Origin: Zobellia amurskyensis
Lineage (GTDB): Bacteria; Bacteroidota; Bacteroidia; Flavobacteriales; Flavobacteriaceae
DNA length: 64,000 nt
Assembly: GCF_009725985.1 (NCBI RefSeq)
Contig: NZ_RCNR01000015.1
Span: forward strand, 36,283 to 100,282
Direction: 5' to 3'
Positions 1 to 8,669 of this stretch are shown piece by piece. The position numbers and the translations under genes were made by a program. Below the pieces are notes generated by a model. It made no database searches. It was not told the origin of the DNA and saw only the letters and a list, made by a program, of their open reading frames with translations. Each line of letters opens with the position of its first letter. Position 1 is the first letter of the stretch.

Positions 1-739
1 TTTTTGGGTTGCGTTCTCCAATCCCGTAATAGAGCTTTACAATTTCACTTTCTCTACTCGGAAGTGTTTTTAAAGCTTGATTGATATCCATTCTAAGGGA
101 ATCGATCATCATATTGGCATCCGGACTGGTCGCATCTTGAGACTTTACAACATCGTACAAATTAGAAGACTCTCCCTCTTGAAAAGGCGCATCCATTGAT
201 AAATGTTTACCTGAATTTTTCATCGCCATTTTAACCTGAGAAGCACTCATATCTAGCTCTCTAGCAATTTCAACTGCACTAGGAGGGCGCTGATGGGACT
301 GTTCCAAAGACGAGTAAACCTTTTTGATTTTACCTATTTCACCAATTTTATTCAACGGCAACCGCACCATACGTGCTTGTTCCGATATAGCGGACAGTAT
401 AGCTTGTCTGATCCACCACACGGCATAAGAGATAAATTTAAAACCTCTAGTTTCGTCAAAACGTTTGGCAGCTTTCACTAACCCAATATTTCCTTCATTG
501 ATTAAATCGGAAAGTCGCAAACCACTTCCTTGGTATTGTTTTGCGGTAGATACTACAAAACGTAAATTGGCATTTACTAATGTATTTAGGGCAATCTGAT
601 CTCCTTCACGTATTCTTCTGGTCAGTTCTACTTCTTCCTCTGCGGTAATCAAATCTATTTTTGATATTTCTTGAAAGTACTTTTCTAAGGATTTAGTATC
701 TCTGTTTGTAATTTGTTTAGTGATCTTTAGTTGCCTCAT
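1..739 (-). CDS. rpoD: RNA polymerase primary sigma factor RpoD (3' end outside window)
   Basis: Sigma-70 family primary sigma factor that directs RNA polymerase to housekeeping promoters. The reading frame starts at the ATG at 739 and runs open to the left edge, giving about 246 residues. Region 1.2 covers roughly residues 13-45. Region 2 follows, with NLRFVVSTAKQYQ, the core-binding DLINEGNIGLVKAAKRFD and the melting motif YAVWWIRQAI. Regions 3.0-3.1 and the start of region 4 (TLPSRESEIVKLYYG) come next; the region 4.2 helix-turn-helix lies beyond the edge. There is no region 1.1 and the N-terminus is very short, as in the roughly 290-residue Bacteroidota RpoD. It is divergent from the AraC/TPR regulator. 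Confidence 0.96.
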   Translation of the reverse strand, partial: MRQLKITKQITNRDTKSLEKYFQEISKIDLITAEEEVELTRRIREGDQIALNTLVNANLRFVVSTAKQYQGSGLRLSDLINEGNIGLVKAAKRFDETRGFKFISYAVWWIRQAILSAISEQARMVRLPLNKIGEIGKIKKVYSSLEQSHQRPPSAVEIARELDMSASQVKMAMKNSGKHLSMDAPFQEGESSNLYDVVKSQDATSPDANMMIDSLRMDINQALKTLPSRESEIVKLYYGIGERNPK

Positions 740-1006
740 AAATTTATCTTATTTTTAGTTTATATCTATAATTTAGCAATTTTTTGCAGAAAACCTAATG
801 ATTTTCCATTTTTATTAATTTTTATTCAAAGAATTTTACTGATTTACACTTAGTGATATCGTTCTAGGGAAAATTCAGACCTTTTTGGTGCTCATTGTAT
901 TTTTTGGGTAGTATTTTTATTTAAAAGGGTCCTCTTTCTTAATTTGTTTAACTTGTGCTTTTCTTCCCCTTAAGAAACTAGTATATAAATAAATACAGGT
1001 CCTTAC

Positions 1007-2965
1007 ATGTCCAAAGCTAAACAGGAGGGTTCGTTGCACAAAACATTGGCCAACGCACTTGAGGCAGAAATTGAGTCCAATTTGAACAATGATCAATTTG
1101 GGGTTGATAGCCTTGCCCAATCTATGGGGATGAGTAGGTCTAATCTGCATAGGAAGCTACAAAAGGCCCTTGGGGTATCTACAAGTCAGTTTATTAGGGA
1201 GTATCGGTTAAAAAGAGCTTTGGAGATTTTAAAGCAAGAAGAGATAACGGCCTCGGAAGTTGCATATCGCGTGGGCTTTAGTAGTGCCACGTATTTTAGT
1301 ACTTCCTTTCAAAAGTTCTATGGGTATACACCAGGGGATGCTAAACATAAGGCTGAGGATGAAGTTGAAAGTCCCATTCTAGAGATAAATACTTCTGCCA
1401 GAAGAAAAATCAACTACAAAAAATTAATTCAATTCGCTCTCCTTGGGGTGGTAATTCTAACCGTAGGATTGTATTACTACACTTCACACCAAAAAGAAAA
1501 AAGCGATACAAAGAGGATTGATGCTATTGTGACAGATAAGTCCATTGCCGTATTGCCCCTTAAGAACTGGACGGGTAATCCAGATTTAGAATATGTTAGT
1601 GATGGCATGACCGATGCCGTAATATCTAGGCTTACCCATATTCATAGCATAGATAGGGTAGTGCCGTTCACTTCTATTTTGACTTATAAAGAGACCAATA
1701 AAACCATTCAGGAGATATCGTCAGAATTAGGAGTGGAGAAAGTTTTACAAGGAAATCTCCAGATGGCCGGTAATCAGATTAAAATCAATCTACAAATGAT
1801 AGACGGTGCTTCTAACGATCACCTATGGTCAGAGGAATATGTGCGAACCTGGAAAACTGACGAGATTTTTAAAATGCAAAGGGAAGTAGTGGAAAGCATT
1901 GCCACAAACATGGCAGCTGTTATTACGGAAGATGAATTGGCCTACCTTCAAAAAATACCCACAAAAAATAAACAGGCCTATTCGTATTACCTACAAGCCG
2001 AATTTCAAAAAAACAAAGCCAATGAATTGTCGTACTCCAATGCCATTGATTTGTACCAAAAAGCTATTGCTATAGATTCAAATTTTGTAGATTCTTACCT
2101 GAGCATGGCCAATATATGGAACTTGGGTGGCGGTGTTTGGGGTTTTTATGAAGAGCGTGAAGCGTGGAGCAATGCCAAGGCGCTATTACAAAGCGTACTG
2201 GAAATAGAACCTGATAATAGGCAAGCCGAGGAAGAATTGATTACCGGAAGTTTTTTCTATGATTGGAATTTTGAACTTGTTGAAGCCTACTATAAAGATC
2301 ATTTAATGACCCCGTTCTATGATAAATCCCCTGTTATTTCCTTGGACTATGCCATTAAAACAGGAAGACCTTTGGGAGCATTGAAGGCCAGTGAGAGTCA
2401 TATGGTAATTGATCCCGCCAATGTCTTTTTTCCTTTTTTTAAGGCCGAAGCATTGATGTATCTAGGTTCCGAGGAAGATGCTGTAGAAATGCTGGCAAGT
2501 GTAGACCCTTTATATAACGATAACTGGTTTTATTTAAGAGAGTCGGCAAAACTCTACTATTACTTAGGGAAATATAAAAGCTCTAAAAAACACCTTCATA
2601 AATTACTCACCCAATTTTCAGATTACCCGCCCATTCTCATGTGGTTGAACGCTGTTTACGCTCAAATGGAGGGCAGCTCTAAAGACACGAACGCCTATTT
2701 GGGGGAATTGTTCAATGAATACAACAAAGGTTCTTCAGGTAGCCCTGCATGGTTTTTGGCCTTATTTTATTGCACACAGGAAAATGATGAGAAAACTTTT
2801 GAGTGGCTTCAAAAATCATATGACCGGCATGAGGTAGAAATGACCTGGTTAAGAGAAGAACCTCTTCTTGCTCCATTAAGAACAGACCCACGTTATAAAG
2901 ACCTCTATGATAAGGTGGGGTTTTCTGCCATTGGGTTACCTATTAAAACTTCTTCTGAAAAGTAA
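1007..2965 (+). CDS. AraC-type HTH transmembrane regulator with TolB-like and TPR periplasmic region
   Basis: One-piece transmembrane regulator, 652 aa. Residues about 18-115 form an AraC-type double helix-turn-helix (SLAQSMGMSRSNLHRKLQ, then EVAYRVGFSSATYFSTSFQ). One hydrophobic helix spans about 139-158. Residues about 175-305 (SIAVLPLKNW...DGMTDAVISRL) resemble the TolB N-terminal/FlgO-like module found in CadC- and adenylate-cyclase-associated proteins. The rest is helical TPR-like repeats. The layout puts DNA binding in the cytoplasm and the repeats outside the membrane, so it probably senses an envelope signal. Unlike classical AraC proteins the HTH is N-terminal. It stands alone; the target is unknown. 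Confidence 0.85.
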   Translation: MSKAKQEGSLHKTLANALEAEIESNLNNDQFGVDSLAQSMGMSRSNLHRKLQKALGVSTSQFIREYRLKRALEILKQEEITASEVAYRVGFSSATYFSTSFQKFYGYTPGDAKHKAEDEVESPILEINTSARRKINYKKLIQFALLGVVILTVGLYYYTSHQKEKSDTKRIDAIVTDKSIAVLPLKNWTGNPDLEYVSDGMTDAVISRLTHIHSIDRVVPFTSILTYKETNKTIQEISSELGVEKVLQGNLQMAGNQIKINLQMIDGASNDHLWSEEYVRTWKTDEIFKMQREVVESIATNMAAVITEDELAYLQKIPTKNKQAYSYYLQAEFQKNKANELSYSNAIDLYQKAIAIDSNFVDSYLSMANIWNLGGGVWGFYEEREAWSNAKALLQSVLEIEPDNRQAEEELITGSFFYDWNFELVEAYYKDHLMTPFYDKSPVISLDYAIKTGRPLGALKASESHMVIDPANVFFPFFKAEALMYLGSEEDAVEMLASVDPLYNDNWFYLRESAKLYYYLGKYKSSKKHLHKLLTQFSDYPPILMWLNAVYAQMEGSSKDTNAYLGELFNEYNKGSSGSPAWFLALFYCTQENDEKTFEWLQKSYDRHEVEMTWLREEPLLAPLRTDPRYKDLYDKVGFSAIGLPIKTSSEK

Positions 2966-3178
2966 TTCTTCTAGTACGCGTTCAACATTAGTTAAAGCTT
3001 CTGCATCATAATTTGAATAGGGCAATGAAAGCTTAATAAGCTTGCAACATTGCTGCTATGCCCTGCATTAGGGGGCTTTCCATCTTTGTAATCATCAATT
3101 AGTAATTGACTGAAAAACTGTTGGGTAGGTAATGCTACTCATCTAATAATCATCTTTTAACCAATTAAACACACTATT

Positions 3179-3681
3179 ATGAAAACAGGAATGAAGCTAG
3201 CCCTAATGGGCATTTTATTATTCGGAATGATAAGTTGCGAGGGTCAAAATTCTAAAGTAGAGGAAAGTAAACTTGACCTTATTACCACAGAATTTCCAGA
3301 AGAGAAGCAGGAGGTTATGGAAACTTTTGGGGAATAGCACAAAGTATTAGAGATGGTGATATGGATAAACTCACTTCCTTTCATGCCTATGGTCCAAAGT
3401 TCACCGAATTTAAGAATGGGGAGCCCCGTAATGGGTCCGCAGCAAATGAAGCCCACGAACGTAGTGTTTTTGGTGCTGTGACCGAGGTGGTGAAATTTGA
3501 TGCGAAGGATTTGCGGATTGCCGTGTATGGAAACGTAGCCAATTTAACCTTTCACTCAGACTTCCATCTTAAATTTGGAGAGGACCTTGTTGTGGTAAAC
3601 GACCAAATAACCTTATTGTTCGTAAAGACCAGTGCCGGTTGGAAAATGGTGCACGAGCATCATTCGCCTTTAAAAAATTAG
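3179..3681 (+). pseudogene. frameshifted NTF2/SnoaL-like lipoprotein
   Basis: An ATG at 3179 opens a lipoprotein signal (MKTGMKLALMGILLFGMISC, cysteine 20) and reads to a TAG at 3335-3337 after ...VMETFGE. The +1-offset frame then carries IAQSIRDGDMDKLTSFHAYG and a complete SnoaL/NTF2-like domain to the stop at 3681, ending GWKMVHEHHSPLKN. One extra A in the GAATAGCA stretch near 3335 would join the halves as ETFGE-IAQSIRDG with no other damage. The gene is therefore either recently inactivated or contains a one-base sequencing error. A strong bidirectional terminator follows. Confidence 0.8.
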
Positions 3682-3708
3682 ATTTAGATATTACCACTTA
3701 TGTCTTTA

Positions 3709-3749
3709 AAAACAAAGGGCTGCCCAATAGTTAGACAGCCCTTTGTTTT
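3709..3749. terminator. bidirectional rho-independent terminator
   Basis: A perfect 14-bp inverted repeat (3709-3722 and 3736-3749, AAAACAAAGGGCTG arms, 13-base loop) lies between the convergent genes ending at 3681 (+) and 3768 (-). It has A/T tails on both sides, so it can stop transcription from either direction. Confidence 0.88.
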
Positions 3750-3767
3750 ATGTGTTTATAGAATGTA

Positions 3768-4328
3768 TTACTCCTCTTCAGAAGCAAGAACATCGGCCAT
3801 TTCCAACTCTTCGTCCATTTCTAAATTTACTGGCACGGAATCTTTAAGGGCCGTAAACTTCTTAATCCGTTCCATATCATCTTCTTCACCGGAAAAATAA
3901 GGGAAAACGTCCATAATAGGAGATTCTGATATAGCGGGTACGGTGTACTCTCCCATGGTATCTTTCATTACACCAATAGTATTGTCATAGGCTTCCTTAA
4001 CATCGTTGGCCTGTACCAAGAGGTACATATTGGTTTTACGTTCTTTACCGCTTTCTTCATCAAAGGCGATTAAGGATACCCGAGATTTAAACCATCTATC
4101 GGAATTCTCAAAAGGATGTATTTCGGCATAATTGGCCACCTTAATATTGGTAATCTTTATTTCGTCGGTATCACTTAAATAGGCAGACATTTCTTCGGTA
4201 ATTCTACTTTCGGCCTCCGTGTAGGAAATGGCATCTACTAAAAAAGGTTCTGTCTTTACCTTTTGTATACCAGACGTTTCATCAAGTTTTCTATATTTTA
4301 CCTTACATTCATACCACGTTGCACTCAT
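3768..4328 (-). CDS. DUF4494 domain protein
   Basis: Soluble protein of 186 aa with no signal peptide. The start is placed at the ATG at 4328 (MSATWYECKVKYRK), because family members begin with this motif and the eight upstream in-frame residues look untranslated. The sequence matches the DUF4494 family of Bacteroidota (WYECKVKY, PFLVDAISYTEAE, a basic central NIKVANYAEIHPFE stretch) and has an acidic C-terminal tail. The biochemical role of the family is not known. It is a single gene, convergent with the preceding lipoprotein and terminated by the shared hairpin. Confidence 0.82.
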   Translation of the reverse strand: MSATWYECKVKYRKLDETSGIQKVKTEPFLVDAISYTEAESRITEEMSAYLSDTDEIKITNIKVANYAEIHPFENSDRWFKSRVSLIAFDEESGKERKTNMYLLVQANDVKEAYDNTIGVMKDTMGEYTVPAISESPIMDVFPYFSGEEDDMERIKKFTALKDSVPVNLEMDEELEMADVLASEEE

Positions 4329-4352
4329 ATCTTTTTGCTTTAGGGGAACCAA

Positions 4353-4802
4353 ATATAAGGCTTAGCTTTAGGTGAAAAAGTCAAAAACTAGAATAGATAT
4401 TCACAATTACATGATGGATTTTCATACCTCTTTTAGCATGAGGAAGTTATAATTTCTTACAAGTGGATTTAATAAAGTAAAAAATTCAGATATGGTTGAA
4501 AGACCCCTTTGTAAAATGGTAATAAAAGTCGAAATTAATTTGATATACCTGGGGGAGTTTGCTATATCTTTACACGTTAAAAATAATACGGAAGTTGAAT
4601 TAAGAATGAAAGTTTCTGTCGCTAATTTTAGCGGTCATAGTCCTAGTGTATTTGGGCTATAGAAATAGAAACCGATCAGACGCTAATGTAGACTTTTATG
4701 AATACAATTTGGATTGCCAGCGCTTAAATAAAATAGTGCTAACTTAGGTAGATGCGTATTTTGTCACCTACGGATATAATCCAATTGACACCAATGTATA
4801 CT
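4353..4802. other. 450-base gap with a damaged small membrane-protein frame
   Basis: No intact gene is seen. From about 4609 to 4747 (+) an open frame without a usable ATG encodes KFLSLILAVIVLVYLGYRNR and then NRSDANVDFYEYNLDCQRLNKIVLT and a stop: one membrane helix with a basic then acidic tail. The ATG at 4606 is one A out of frame with it (ATGAAAG instead of ATGAAG), so a roughly 46-aa single-pass protein would be restored by deleting one A. I do not recognise the family. The rest (4353-4600) is AT-rich with no feature I can support. Confidence 0.35.
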
Positions 4803-5171
4803 ATGGAAAAAACAGAATTTCTTGAAAAAAATATCTTCCAGAACTTAAAGAACCTAAACGATGGTTTTGATTCTGATGCAATACATTACTTCTCCGAGTC
4901 GGATTTTGAATCGGTCTTAGAGCGAATTGAGCAGTTTGGAATTGGGATTTATGAAATGAAACCGCGTCAGGAAGAGGATTTCTTGGATGTAAAAGTAAAT
5001 GAAGACTATAGAAAAAAAGCCACTGACCCTAAATGGTACAAAAAGGCTTTTTCTGATTTTAAAAAGCAACAAGCCAATATGAAGTATTCCGCTAGCTATA
5101 AAGTTTCGGATAAGCTATTGAGTAGACATAGTGAAGTTGCGGACGAAGATCTAAGCGAAAACGAAGATTAG
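4803..5171 (+). CDS. conserved hypothetical protein, charged, soluble
   Basis: I do not recognise a named domain. From the ATG at 4803 the product is 122 aa (MEKTEFLEKNIFQNLKNLND...). An upstream in-frame ATG at 4752 would add 17 residues, but the shorter form has the flavobacterial-looking start. It is highly charged and predicted helical, with no membrane segment and no cysteine motif, and ends in an acidic tail (EVADEDLSENED). It sits 11 bases upstream of tRNA-Cys, so it may be cotranscribed with it. Confidence 0.6.
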   Translation: MEKTEFLEKNIFQNLKNLNDGFDSDAIHYFSESDFESVLERIEQFGIGIYEMKPRQEEDFLDVKVNEDYRKKATDPKWYKKAFSDFKKQQANMKYSASYKVSDKLLSRHSEVADEDLSENED

Positions 5172-5182
5172 TATAACGTTAC

Positions 5183-5253
5183 GGCATTGTGGCTGAATGG
5201 CTAGGCAAGACTCCGCAAGAGTCTTTATAATGGTTCGAATCCATTCGATGCCT
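5183..5253 (+). tRNA. tRNA-Cys (GCA)
   Basis: A 71-base cloverleaf. The acceptor stem is GGCATTG/CGATGCC, the D arm contains GCTGAATGGCTAGGC, and the T arm is AATGG-TTCGAAT-CCATT. The discriminator is T73, as expected for tRNA-Cys; no CCA is encoded. The anticodon is GCA within the loop CCGCAAG. Position 33 is C instead of the near-universal T, and the flanking bases allow the anticodon stem to extend to seven pairs (AAGACTC/GAGTCTT) closing a five-base loop. See the finding. Confidence 0.88.
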
Positions 5254-5307
5254 CAAATGATATTTTAATACAAGAGTAACTAACATAAACAGTTAACAAC
5301 TACACGA

Positions 5308-5409
5308 ATGGCAAAAAGTCAAGATTCCAAGAAGAATGTCAAAAAAGCACCCGCTAAAACGGCAAAGGAAAAGAAGGAAGAAAAGCGATTGAAAAAGTCA
5401 AAAAAATAA
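5308..5409 (+). CDS. small lysine-rich basic protein (33 aa)
   Basis: The open frame ATG 5308 to TAA 5409 encodes 33 residues (MAKSQDSKKNVKKAPAKTAK then EKKEEKRLKKSKK), about half lysine or arginine, with no hydrophobic stretch. Its composition resembles short nucleic-acid- or ribosome-associated basic peptides, but I cannot name a family. It is followed after about 70 bases by a clear terminator, which supports it as the last gene of a short unit with the upstream tRNA. Confidence 0.55.
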   Translation: MAKSQDSKKNVKKAPAKTAKEKKEEKRLKKSKK

Positions 5410-5482
5410 GTACTTCTGTGCTGTAAGTCCTAATCCATTTAGGTAAAGCGTACTCAAGGCATTCTATAAAATTATATTACTA

Positions 5483-5523
5483 CCCTTTACAAATCTACAT
5501 TTTTGTAAAGGGTTGTTCTTTTT
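5483..5523 (+). terminator. rho-independent terminator
   Basis: Perfect 11-bp stem CCCTTTACAAA (5483-5493) / TTTGTAAAGGG (5502-5512) with an 8-base loop, then a T-rich tail TTGTTCTTTTT. It ends the tRNA-Cys/small basic protein unit on the plus strand. Confidence 0.85.
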
Positions 5524-5603
5524 AAAAGGTTTGTGTTTGCTTCATTTGGAAATTGGTTAAGCAAAGGTAAAAACACCCATTAAGCATATCTAGCTAGATA
5601 CAG

Positions 5604-6737
5604 CTATTGAATATCCTTGTTAAGAAGAATAACATCTTTGTCTACAAACTCCTTAAAAGAGTTTTCAGAAGGATGCCCCAAATAGGGAACATAAAAATGA
5701 GATTTAACGGCATTGCGCCAGACCATAGCGTAGGTTATGCCGCTGCTTCTTATGGCTTTATACAAGTTTTCTGTATACCAATCATGTTGCGGCAAGTTTT
5801 CCAGGCCGGTTTCGGTAAGCGCAAAAAGCATGTTCTTTTCCATGGCTATACGCTCAACGATCTTTAAATTGTGGAGTGCCTTCTGTAAAAAACCACCGTT
5901 GCTAAAATCATAAATATCAATTCCCAAGAGGTCTATATAGGTGTCACCGGGATAGTTCCGTAAATATTCTTCCCTGTGAGAAAATGAATTTGGAGCATAT
6001 AGGTACAGTAAATTATGAACGTTAAAGTCTTCCGTTAGAATAGTAACCGTATCCCTGAACAATTGTTTGAACTCCTCCGTGGATCTAAGGCCTTCACCCC
6101 AAAAGAAAAAATTGCCGTTCATTTCATGCCACGGTCTAAATAGAATAGGAATAGGATTACCGTTGGAATCCTTTAAATCATTGAAAAACAGAGCTAAGCG
6201 TTCCAAATGCTGAAGAAACACTTTACGATGCGAACCATTTTCCAACATTTGAGACACGGCAGAAACCCTATCAAACGAGTTTTTCCCTGTTATGGGGTTG
6301 CTTGCATGCCAAGAGATGGTGATGATACTTCCGTTTTCATGAGCGTCAACAATCAATTCCTTTTTATAATCCCTGATAGAAGGGTCCGGATTTAATGGGT
6401 CGTTTAGTTCTAAACCCTCTAAATCAAATCCAATAATGGCGGGAAAATCTTGGGCTATATCACTAAAATCACTTTCCAGGCTATTGGGGGCAAACGTTTC
6501 AATGCTACCACCAATGGCCTCTTGCTGACCAAAAGCAATGCCCTGTTGTGTTATGGAACGTAACCGTGTGTGTAGGTCCTTTGCTTCTTGGACCAAATTA
6601 GGATCGGCAAATGAAATCTCACCAACCACTTCGGCCGGAACACGTATGGCATTGGGGTCAAATAAATTATCATCGGTAGTACAGCTGAAACAAAGAAATA
6701 CACTGAAAACCACGACCACCAAACCCTTATTCATCAA
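5604..6737 (-). CDS. glycoside hydrolase family 26 (beta-mannanase) lipoprotein
   Basis: Retaining endo-mannanase-type GH26 enzyme, 377 aa, cutting beta-1,4-mannan or related backbones at the cell surface or in the periplasm. The N-terminus is a lipoprotein signal with lipobox LCFSC (Cys19). The clan GH-A barrel carries the acid/base glutamate E205 in RPWHEMNG and the nucleophile E309 in ALTETG, both with the usual GH26 surroundings (WG at 213-214, GIDIYDFSN at 272-280). Length suits a single catalytic domain with no carbohydrate-binding module. No SusC/SusD pair is nearby, so it is not in a classic polysaccharide utilisation locus. The AraC-type gene upstream on the same strand may regulate it. 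Confidence 0.9.
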   Translation of the reverse strand: MMNKGLVVVVFSVFLCFSCTTDDNLFDPNAIRVPAEVVGEISFADPNLVQEAKDLHTRLRSITQQGIAFGQQEAIGGSIETFAPNSLESDFSDIAQDFPAIIGFDLEGLELNDPLNPDPSIRDYKKELIVDAHENGSIITISWHASNPITGKNSFDRVSAVSQMLENGSHRKVFLQHLERLALFFNDLKDSNGNPIPILFRPWHEMNGNFFFWGEGLRSTEEFKQLFRDTVTILTEDFNVHNLLYLYAPNSFSHREEYLRNYPGDTYIDLLGIDIYDFSNGGFLQKALHNLKIVERIAMEKNMLFALTETGLENLPQHDWYTENLYKAIRSSGITYAMVWRNAVKSHFYVPYLGHPSENSFKEFVDKDVILLNKDIQ

Positions 6738-6792
6738 TGCTTTTTTTGACTGTGTCGTGAAAAGAAATCTAAACTAACGGGAAAGGTCACTA

Positions 6793-7708
6793 TTAATTTA
6801 ACGTAGCCCTAAATTCTTTAGGAGAATGACCAACCTTTTGTTTGAACAGGCGACTAAAATGCTGTGGATATTTAAATCCCAATTCATAAGCTATTTCACT
6901 TACTGATTTAGTGGGGTCAAAGACTTTCTCTTTTGCCACATCAATAAGTTTTATCTGAATATATTCTTGTGCAGATTTACCGGTTTCCTTTTTAACCAGA
7001 TCACCAAAATAATTGGAAGATAAATGCAGCTCATCTGCAAAATAACCTACTGACGGCAATCCATTGGTTTTTGGTTTATCCGAAGAAAAATAGCTACTTA
7101 GAAGGTTGTCAAACTTTTCTAAGGTTCCTTTGTTCACCACTTCTCGTGTAATGAATTGACGATCATAAAAACGAAGGCAGTAATCTAAAAACAATTCAAT
7201 ATTGGTAACGATCAGTTTCTTGCTATGCTTATCAATAGGCTGTTCTAGTTCAAATTGGATTTTATCCAATAAACTCAAAATTACTTTTCGCTCTTTTGCC
7301 GATAAATGCAAGGCTTCGTTACTGGAGTAGGCAAAGAAATTAAATTCATGTATTTTTTTTAGCCAAGTCCGTACCCAATAAAAGGTCCGGGTGAAATAAC
7401 AAGGCATAACCTTTTGGCACATAACCCGGTTCATACCCCCCAAATTCTATAGTCTGGTTGGGCGCCATGAAAACCAAGGTACCCTCATCATAATCATATG
7501 AACTACCGCCGTACTTTAATTTACAGCCTACTGCATCTTTCAAAAAAATAGCATAACAGCTATAATGAAATCCGTCATAGGATTTATTGGTATATCCGCT
7601 TTCATCTACCTTAACAAAGTCTACAATACCCACCAACGGGTGAAGTACCTCGTAATTTCTTAGTTTAAAGTAATCTGCAATGGTTTTGATTTCCAATATA
7701 TTTTTCAC
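6793..7708 (-). pseudogene. AraC-family regulator split by a frameshift in an A8 run
   Basis: The first part (ATG 7708) encodes an AraC N-terminal cupin-like sensing domain, MKNILEIKTIADYFKLRNYE to LLFHPDLLLGTDLAKK, then hits TGA at 7346-7348 after NT. The next frame carries IHEFNFFAYSSNEALHLS and a complete C-terminal AraC HTH domain ending FKQKVGHSPKEFRATLN at 6793. The break lies in eight consecutive A (7353-7360 on the plus-strand numbering, T on that strand); with seven, A-K-K-I-H-E-F reads through. Full length would be about 300 aa. It is divergent from the 7858 operon and upstream of the GH26 gene. It could be dead, phase-variable by slippage, or a base-call error. Confidence 0.8.
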
Positions 7709-7831
7709 AACCGGTTGATTTTAAAATAAAGATAACCTATTGATAGACAAACCATCAAGTGTAATGATAATATCAGTAATAATGGTATAAACATCAGTTA
7801 TTCGGGTAGTATAGTACCTGTTTTCTTAGCC

Positions 7832-7839
7832 TAATTTTG
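7832..7839 (+). promoter_or_regulatory. possible Bacteroidota -7 element before the 7858 operon
   Basis: TAATTTTG matches the Bacteroidota -7 consensus TAnnTTTG and lies 19 bases before the ATG at 7858, in the 149-base divergent region shared with the AraC-type gene. I see no good TTTG at the -33 distance, which would fit an activator-dependent promoter. Confidence 0.3.
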
Positions 7840-7857
7840 GCAATGTAATCACGTTAA

Positions 7858-8622
7858 ATGAAGAAGATAGGAACTTTTTTGCTATTGCTATTATGCATGA
7901 CCTCTTATACGCAGGAAAATGAACAAGAGAAAAACAACATGTTTTTAGATGATTTTAGAGGTACTGCCAGTATTACCCATAATGGCGTATCATTGGTTCC
8001 TTCTTTTTCTTTAGGTGATCCTGCTTTGTTGTTCGATTTAAAGTTTATTAAAAAGAAATTCAGTTTTGAACCAGATATGCGCTTTTCACTAGAAGGCAAA
8101 CCATGGACCATGTTGTTTTGGTTTCGTTATAAGGCAATTGAAAAAGAAAAGTTCTCGCTTAGAGTAGGCACACACCCTGGACTCAATTTTAGAACGGTCA
8201 ATGTAATCCGCAATGGGCAGAATGAGGAACTGTTAGAATCAAGAAGGTATATTGGCGCAGAAGTAGTACCCAATTATAAAATAACAGAGCGGTTTAGCGT
8301 AGGCATATACTATTTATATGGGCGTGGTCTAGATGAAGGGGTAAAGGAGACTAATTTCTTGGTAGTAAATGCTTCCTTTACACGAATACCCCTTTCAAAA
8401 ACTGTATTCATGAATTTTACGCCACAAGTTTACTATCTTACTTCAGACAAATTAACTGGCTATTATACTTCTGCATTTTTGACCTTGGCAAAAAGGAATT
8501 GTCCCTTTTCTTTAACAGGGGTGGTAAACAAAGGAATCAGCACACAAATCTTGCCCGATGATGATTTTACATGGAGTATTCTTTTAAACTATAGTTTTCC
8601 ATCAAAAAAAAGAAAGATTTAA
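7858..8622 (+). CDS. outer-membrane beta-barrel-like protein
   Basis: Exported protein of 254 aa: signal peptide MKKIGTFLLLLLCMTSYTQ followed by alternating amphipathic strands rich in aromatic girdle residues (FWFRYKAIEKEKFSLRVG, FSVGIYYLYGRG, FTPQVYYLT, FTWSILLNYSF). The pattern suggests an 8-12-strand outer-membrane barrel of unknown function, not a TonB receptor or OmpA. It is first in a plus-strand set with a hydrolase, two cupins and a carboxymuconolactone decarboxylase-like protein. The divergent AraC-type gene is the natural candidate regulator. Confidence 0.65.
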   Translation: MKKIGTFLLLLLCMTSYTQENEQEKNNMFLDDFRGTASITHNGVSLVPSFSLGDPALLFDLKFIKKKFSFEPDMRFSLEGKPWTMLFWFRYKAIEKEKFSLRVGTHPGLNFRTVNVIRNGQNEELLESRRYIGAEVVPNYKITERFSVGIYYLYGRGLDEGVKETNFLVVNASFTRIPLSKTVFMNFTPQVYYLTSDKLTGYYTSAFLTLAKRNCPFSLTGVVNKGISTQILPDDDFTWSILLNYSFPSKKRKI

Positions 8623-8669
8623 GAAAAGGTATACCCCTTATTAAAATGACTACTTAAACAAAGTAATAC

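Noticed and set aside
5183..5253. tRNA-Ser
   Set aside because: The variable region is short and the anticodon is GCA; the discriminator T fits tRNA-Cys.
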